NCBI GenBank assembly: GCA_025997715.1 | Contig: BNUY01000057.1 | Location: forward strand, 1 to 16,856 | Direction of reading: 5' to 3' | DNA: 16,856 nt | Source of the DNA: Spirochaetia bacterium | GTDB taxonomy: Bacteria > Spirochaetota > Spirochaetia > Treponematales > Breznakiellaceae | In this document: positions 13,466 through 16,856 of the stretch, piece after piece | Layout of the letters: each line of letters begins with the position of its first letter | Position numbering within the stretch: position 1 is the first letter of the stretch | Program-made: the position numbers and the translations under genes | Notes under the pieces: generated by a model | Told to the model about the DNA's origin: nothing | Databases searched by the model: none | What the model saw: the letters and a program-made list of their open reading frames with translations, nothing else

Positions 13466-15061
13466 CTAATGATAGTAAACACCGTTTATTGTAATGTCGC
13501 TCCAGAGGGATGAATAGGACCTTAAGTCCCCCACGGCTTCCTCCCAGAGGTTTTGCAGGGCGTAGTCCCGTTCCCGTATGGTTGTACGGCCCCTTGGGTC
13601 CATTTGGGAGAGGGTGGTAAAGCCCCGGGAGAAGATTATCCGCTGGTTGTCCAGGCTGCCGAAATAGTAGTCCGCGTTTTCCTCAGATATTGCTCCCCGG
13701 GCGGGGTCCACCGGTATCCAGCCAAAGCCGTCTATCCAGAATTCCGCCCAGTAATGACGGCTGACCATGCGGTTCCGGTCCAGCAGAACCCCGGAAACGG
13801 GTATGGCGGGGATACCCGCGGAACGGGCCAGGGCGCAGAAGAGCAGGGCCGCCGTATAGGGGTCCGCCTTTTTTGCCTCCAGCGCTTCCAGGGGGCCGCC
13901 GGGAAGGGGGGACTCCTGAATGCCCCCTTCGGCCAGGAGATAATTGTAGATACGCCGGGCTTTGGTATAGGGGTTTTGCTCCCGCCCCAGGATGGCGGCG
14001 GCCCGTTCCTTTATCCGGGGATCATCCGAGGGGATCAGGGAACTTGCAGCCGTGTAAGCCGCGGTAATGGGGGAGGCGCCCCCCCCGGTCCTCACGGAAG
14101 CGGCATTGACATTGGTTTCCACGGCATACACTTCCACCAGATAGGACAGGGTGACCCCCGTGTTGGCGCCGGCGGACAGGTTCTGCAGTTGGAAAAGGGT
14201 GGTTCCCCGGTAATTTTCGATAAAGGGCTCAAGGGAACGGGACAGGGTTTGGATATTCCGCTGGGAGGCGGAGTTTACCGGCCGGGGCAGCCACAGGTAG
14301 AGGCGGTTCGGGCTTTCCGCTTCCGCTATCCGTACATCCACGGAGTAGGAGATGGCGTAGCTCCGTTTATCCTTGTAGGTTTTTGTCCCCGGCTTACCGG
14401 TGATGTCGAAAAACACCGGCCGGGCGCTTCCCCGGTTGGTTCGCACCGTAAGGTTCCCCCCGATAGCCCCGTCGGGAAGGCGCACCCGGATTTCCCGCTC
14501 GCTCCAAAGCTCGTAGCCGAATTCGGTTTCCGAAACTTCCACCTCTCCGGGGCCGCCGCCTTCCGCCTGAGACTGCGGGAGTTCCGCGTCCCAGGCAAAA
14601 AACACCCCGCTTCCTTCCCGGGATGCGCCGAAACCATTTCCCCGGATGGTTACCACGGAGCCTATTTGCCCGGAAGCCGGTTCTACCGAAATGATGCGGG
14701 GGTCTATGCCGGTATACTCCCCCTCAATAGCCTGGGGCATGGTTTCCCGGTTGGAAAACAGGGCGGCGTTGCTTTTCTTATTGTCCCGGTGTACCGAAAC
14801 CAGGCCGGAATCGCCGAATTCGGGGATACGCACCTGAATCCGGGTATCGGTCCATTCGAGGTAGGATGAGGTGATGGGGGTGATCCCGGCGATGGTTACG
14901 TAGGATTCCTCCCGGCTATCCCCGAAGTGCTCACCCGAAATGGTAAGGATTTCCCCCATTATCCCTATCCGGGGATTAATGGTATGTATCCGGGGCTGCC
15001 GGTTTTCGCATGAAAAAAGGAGGAACAGGACCAAGGGCGCCGCAAAGAAGAACCGTCTCAT
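13466..15061 (-). CDS. Lipoprotein: two IPT/TIG domains and a transglutaminase-like domain lacking the catalytic Cys
   Basis: 531 residues with a lipoprotein signal ending LLFSC (C18). Residues about 24-103 and 121-221 are two IPT/TIG domains: each begins like INPRIGIMGEILTISGEHFG or VEPASGQIGSVVTIRGNGFG, the usual signature. Residues about 230-320 form a beta-rich region. Residues about 345-455 are a transglutaminase-like core: DPYTAALLFCALARSAGIPA, HYWAEFWIDGFGWIPVDP. The His (H436) and Asp (D452) of the catalytic triad are present, but the position where the family has Cys (12 residues before the Arg of LAR) is Pro401; the nearest Cys, C409, lies 8 residues later inside the helix. The domain may therefore be a non-catalytic binding module. 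The start ATG 15061 overlaps the upstream stop (ATGA). Third gene after the sigma factor. Confidence 0.9.
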   Translation of the reverse strand: MRRFFFAAPLVLFLLFSCENRQPRIHTINPRIGIMGEILTISGEHFGDSREESYVTIAGITPITSSYLEWTDTRIQVRIPEFGDSGLVSVHRDNKKSNAALFSNRETMPQAIEGEYTGIDPRIISVEPASGQIGSVVTIRGNGFGASREGSGVFFAWDAELPQSQAEGGGPGEVEVSETEFGYELWSEREIRVRLPDGAIGGNLTVRTNRGSARPVFFDITGKPGTKTYKDKRSYAISYSVDVRIAEAESPNRLYLWLPRPVNSASQRNIQTLSRSLEPFIENYRGTTLFQLQNLSAGANTGVTLSYLVEVYAVETNVNAASVRTGGGASPITAAYTAASSLIPSDDPRIKERAAAILGREQNPYTKARRIYNYLLAEGGIQESPLPGGPLEALEAKKADPYTAALLFCALARSAGIPAIPVSGVLLDRNRMVSRHYWAEFWIDGFGWIPVDPARGAISEENADYYFGSLDNQRIIFSRGFTTLSQMDPRGRTTIRERDYALQNLWEEAVGDLRSYSSLWSDITINGVYYH

Positions 15062-15558
15062 CCCGGCAATACGCTTTCCGTATAGGGGAGCAATTCCAGT
15101 TGGATTTCTATCCGGGCTTCATTGGCGGACCCGACCTTTCCCAGGGGGAAGAAGTATATCTGCTCGCCGAATTCCATGGGAATGGACTGGAGGGTTGTCT
15201 GGTAGCGGACCCCTTCGTTGGGCACGTTTATCCAGATTTGACCCTGGGCAACCAGGAGGCTCCTCCCGTTTTCCTGCTGATAGGGGGTGAACTGAACATA
15301 GACCACCACATTTTCCCCGATTAGCTTGAGGCTTACCGGCTTCCCCAGAATAGTTACCTTTGAATTGTTGGAGTTCCAGATTTCTTCATCCCCCGGCGCC
15401 ACTATCCGGGCCACGATGTTCAGCACCACCGCCCGCTCCCGCAGGCCGGGCATTATACCGTCCGGGGGCGGTTCCTGGGCGAAAACTACGACACCCGCGG
15501 CCAGGAAAAGCAAACCCCCAAGAAGGGGAAACTTCTGCAAACAGGGACACCGGTTCAT
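15058..15558 (-). CDS. Exported hypothetical protein in the sigma-factor operon
   Basis: 166 residues from ATG 15558. A signal peptide (MNRCPCLQKFPLLGGLLFLA, then AGVVVFAQE) suggests a periplasmic protein, cleaved after FA or AQ. The mature part is beta-rich: VVLNIVARIVAPGDEEIW, SLKLIGENVVVYVQFTPYQ, LVAQGQIWINVPN and IYFFPLGKV. I do not recognise the family. The frame is open far upstream (to 16005), but that part is a shadow of the anti-sigma gene; ATG 15558 overlaps the anti-sigma stop as ATGA and has GGAGG upstream. It ends in another ATGA overlap with the transglutaminase-like lipoprotein. Position suggests an envelope protein that works with, or is controlled by, the sigma/anti-sigma pair. 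Confidence 0.8.
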   Translation of the reverse strand: MNRCPCLQKFPLLGGLLFLAAGVVVFAQEPPPDGIMPGLRERAVVLNIVARIVAPGDEEIWNSNNSKVTILGKPVSLKLIGENVVVYVQFTPYQQENGRSLLVAQGQIWINVPNEGVRYQTTLQSIPMEFGEQIYFFPLGKVGSANEARIEIQLELLPYTESVLPG

Positions 15559-16097
15559 CGGGACTTGCTGCCTCCATGGTAATCCGCCGCCCTGATAATG
15601 GCCGGCTCCCCGGAACTCATAAAACTCCTGCTTTCCGGCAGGCGGATGATCACGATATCCGGGGAATCGTCCCCCAGGTATTGTAAAATCCCGTTTAAGT
15701 CCAAAGCAGGTACCACGGTTTCCAGGGCTGAATAGGTCAAGGCTGCATCCGCAGGGGGGGCTTGCCGGGGGCTTCTGACAAAGAACACCCCGAAGGCGAG
15801 GATCATCGCGGCGGCCGCAACGACAACGGCTGCTACCGCAGGCAGGGGCACCGGGACCGTGCGGTTCCAGACCCGCGCCGGAAACTCCCTCGGGGTATTG
15901 AGCCGCCGCCAGACCCGCTCCCGGCAGGCTGAAAGCCCGGCAGCATCCCCGGAACCATCGGACAAGAGCCGGAACTGTTCCAGGTGATTCCGGCAGGGCG
16001 AACATTCCGCTAAATGGGCTTCCAGTTTTTCCTTCCAGGGGGAGGGGAGTTCCCCGTCATAGTAAAGGGAAAGCATTTGGGGATCAGGGCACATCAT
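15555..16097 (-). CDS. Zinc-finger anti-sigma factor
   Basis: 180 residues. The N-terminal part is a ZAS (zf-HC2) domain with H28-x3-C32-x2-C35 in LEAHLAECSPCRNHLE; the usual upstream ligand could be C3. A single membrane segment lies near 84-107 (VPLPAVAAVVVAAAAMILAF), followed by a periplasmic tail of about 70 residues. The cytoplasmic zinc domain would bind the ECF sigma factor encoded immediately upstream and hold it inactive; the tail would sense the envelope. The start ATG 16097 overlaps the sigma-factor stop as ATGA and has AAAGGA 8 bases upstream; a second ATG follows directly. Ends in an ATGA overlap with the next gene. No activating protease site is recognisable. Confidence 0.9.
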   Translation of the reverse strand: MMCPDPQMLSLYYDGELPSPWKEKLEAHLAECSPCRNHLEQFRLLSDGSGDAAGLSACRERVWRRLNTPREFPARVWNRTVPVPLPAVAAVVVAAAAMILAFGVFFVRSPRQAPPADAALTYSALETVVPALDLNGILQYLGDDSPDIVIIRLPESRSFMSSGEPAIIRAADYHGGSKSR

Positions 16098-16633
16098 GAA
16101 CCATCCTTTAAAAGCGTGGCCAAGCGCTCACGGGCTCTGAACACCCGAACCTTGACATTACCTTCACTGATGCCAAGGACTTGGCCGATTTTCTTATAAT
16201 TAAGCTCACCATACTCACGTAAGATTAACACCATCCGCAGATTCTTAGGCAATTTCTTCAGGGCCTCCTGAACTTCCTCACGGGACTCCTTTGCAAGCAA
16301 TTCGCTTTCGCCGGTCTCTGTCTTCCGTACATCCTCCCGAAACGCCTTTTGGTAGGCCCTTCGTTCCCGGTCCTTCCGTTTCACGTAATTTAAGGACCCG
16401 TTGGTTGCCACCCTGATTAGCCAGTACTTGGCCTCCTCAAGGGTGGGGAAGACCATCTTCTTTTCGCAGAGCCGGAAAAAGGCCTCCTGGCAAAGGTCCT
16501 CCGCCGCTTCCTTGCTGCCTGAGATGCGGTACACCACCCGAAACAAAACCGGGAATACGGTTTCGTAAAGCCGGCGGAAATCCGCATCAAACTCATATCC
16601 AAAGGACTCCTGTCCACCTAAATCAGAAAACAA
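16094..16633 (-). CDS. ECF-family RNA polymerase sigma factor
   Basis: 179 residues, normal for a group-4 sigma factor. Region sigma2 spans about 19-90, with AAEDLCQEAFFRL (43-55) and YWLIRVATNGSLNYVKR (70-86) for -10 recognition and core binding. Region sigma4 spans about 118-172, with LPKNLRMVLILREYGEL and a helix-turn-helix in YKKIGQVLGISEGNVKVRVF. It directs RNA polymerase to stress-type promoters. The start is a TTG at 16633, chosen because GAGGGG lies 5 bases upstream and no in-frame ATG precedes the sigma2 domain; the next alternatives would truncate it. It begins 36 bases after the cysS stop and ends in an ATGA overlap with the anti-sigma gene, so the pair is made together. Confidence 0.95.
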   Translation of the reverse strand: MFSDLGGQESFGYEFDADFRRLYETVFPVLFRVVYRISGSKEAAEDLCQEAFFRLCEKKMVFPTLEEAKYWLIRVATNGSLNYVKRKDRERRAYQKAFREDVRKTETGESELLAKESREEVQEALKKLPKNLRMVLILREYGELNYKKIGQVLGISEGNVKVRVFRARERLATLLKDGS

Positions 16634-16669
16634 TATATCCCCTCGGTTGTTACAAATTGCTGTCGTAAA

Positions 16670-16856
16670 TCATAGCCGACGCCAGGTGACACCCGTAGGA
16701 CCGTCTTCCAGCAGAATACCCCGCTCTTTCAGGGTGTTCCGTATACTATCCGCCGCCGCAAAGTCCTTTGCCTTCTTCGCCTCCGCCCGTTCCGCAAGGA
16801 GCGCCTCAATTTCCGCTATCTCCTCCGGGTTGCCCTTTTCCGCATCCTGCCGTACC
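16670..16856 (-). CDS. cysS: Cysteinyl-tRNA synthetase, C-terminal end (partial)
   Basis: The minus-strand frame entering from the window edge encodes the last 61 residues of CysRS, ending in TGA at 16672-16670. The end reads [20 protein letters not shown], then [13 protein letters not shown], the conserved C-terminal signature of the family (helical region followed by 'G..L.D...G..W'). The enzyme charges tRNA-Cys. The catalytic domain and start lie outside the window. The gene is on the same strand as the sigma-factor operon and only 36 bases upstream of it, so read-through transcription into the sigma gene is possible. Not present in full, so start and operator are unknown. Confidence 0.92.
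   Translation of the reverse strand, partial: VRQDAEKGNPEEIAEIEALLAERAEAKKAKDFAAADSIRNTLKERGILLEDGPTGVTWRRL

Noticed and set aside
13553..14869. Long plus-strand open frame (438 codons) opposite the transglutaminase-like gene
   Set aside because: GC-rich antisense shadow; Gly/Pro-rich translation without any domain, and the minus-strand gene has clear domains and operon context.
15559..16005. N-terminal extension of the exported protein gene up to 16005
   Set aside because: Translation is Cys/Pro/Gly-rich and lies within the anti-sigma gene in another frame; ATG 15558 with signal peptide and ATGA overlap is the natural start.
16669..16674. TATGAT as a -10 box for the sigma-factor gene
   Set aside because: It overlaps the cysS stop codon at a suitable distance, but no recognisable -35 lies upstream; too weak to list.

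Overview
The window looks like a piece of a free-living or gut (termite-type) Treponema chromosome. This is inferred from content, not from a database match: a long pyrophosphate-dependent phosphofructokinase, an archaeal-type UMP kinase, several lipoproteins with spirochaete-style lipoboxes, an outer-membrane beta-barrel protein, and moderately GC-rich coding DNA. No tRNA, rRNA or CRISPR array is visible.

Layout. (1) 1-905: 3' part of an insertion sequence, with a DDE transposase cut by the window edge and two tandem end repeats. (2) 1087-2398, minus: an exported YD-like protein and a small overlapping unknown protein, with a terminator near 940. (3) 2513-3164, plus: an AT-rich toxin-antitoxin pair (PIN toxin first, Phd antitoxin second), probably acquired. 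(4) 3230-4477, minus: an AAA+ ATPase of the DUF4143 type. (5) 4537-6433, minus: a lipoate operon, lipA-lplB-lplA, with the lipoate ligase split into a catalytic chain and a separate C-terminal-domain chain. (6) 6645-10360, plus: a cell-envelope operon of three lipoproteins, two sharing a recurring domain of about 95 residues, and an outer-membrane barrel, ending in a strong bidirectional terminator. (7) 10428-12080, minus: pfp. (8) 12147-16856, minus: cysS (3' end), ECF sigma factor, zinc-finger anti-sigma factor, an exported protein, an IPT/transglutaminase-like lipoprotein, UMP kinase and a Uma2 protein, tightly packed.

How the parts work together. The sigma/anti-sigma pair is joined by ATGA overlaps to an exported protein and a transglutaminase-like lipoprotein, so these four genes probably form one envelope-stress module. 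Its transglutaminase-like domain lacks the nucleophilic cysteine at the expected position. The lipoate operon contains synthesis (LipA) and attachment (LplA plus LplB) in one transcript.

The most unusual regulatory signal is the placement of three promoters so that transcription should begin at the start codon (leaderless mRNA): the exported YD-like gene, lipA and the PIN toxin. The first two share an almost identical promoter whose -35 to -10 spacer contains a run of 7 or 8 C residues, yet has the same total length of 18 in both.
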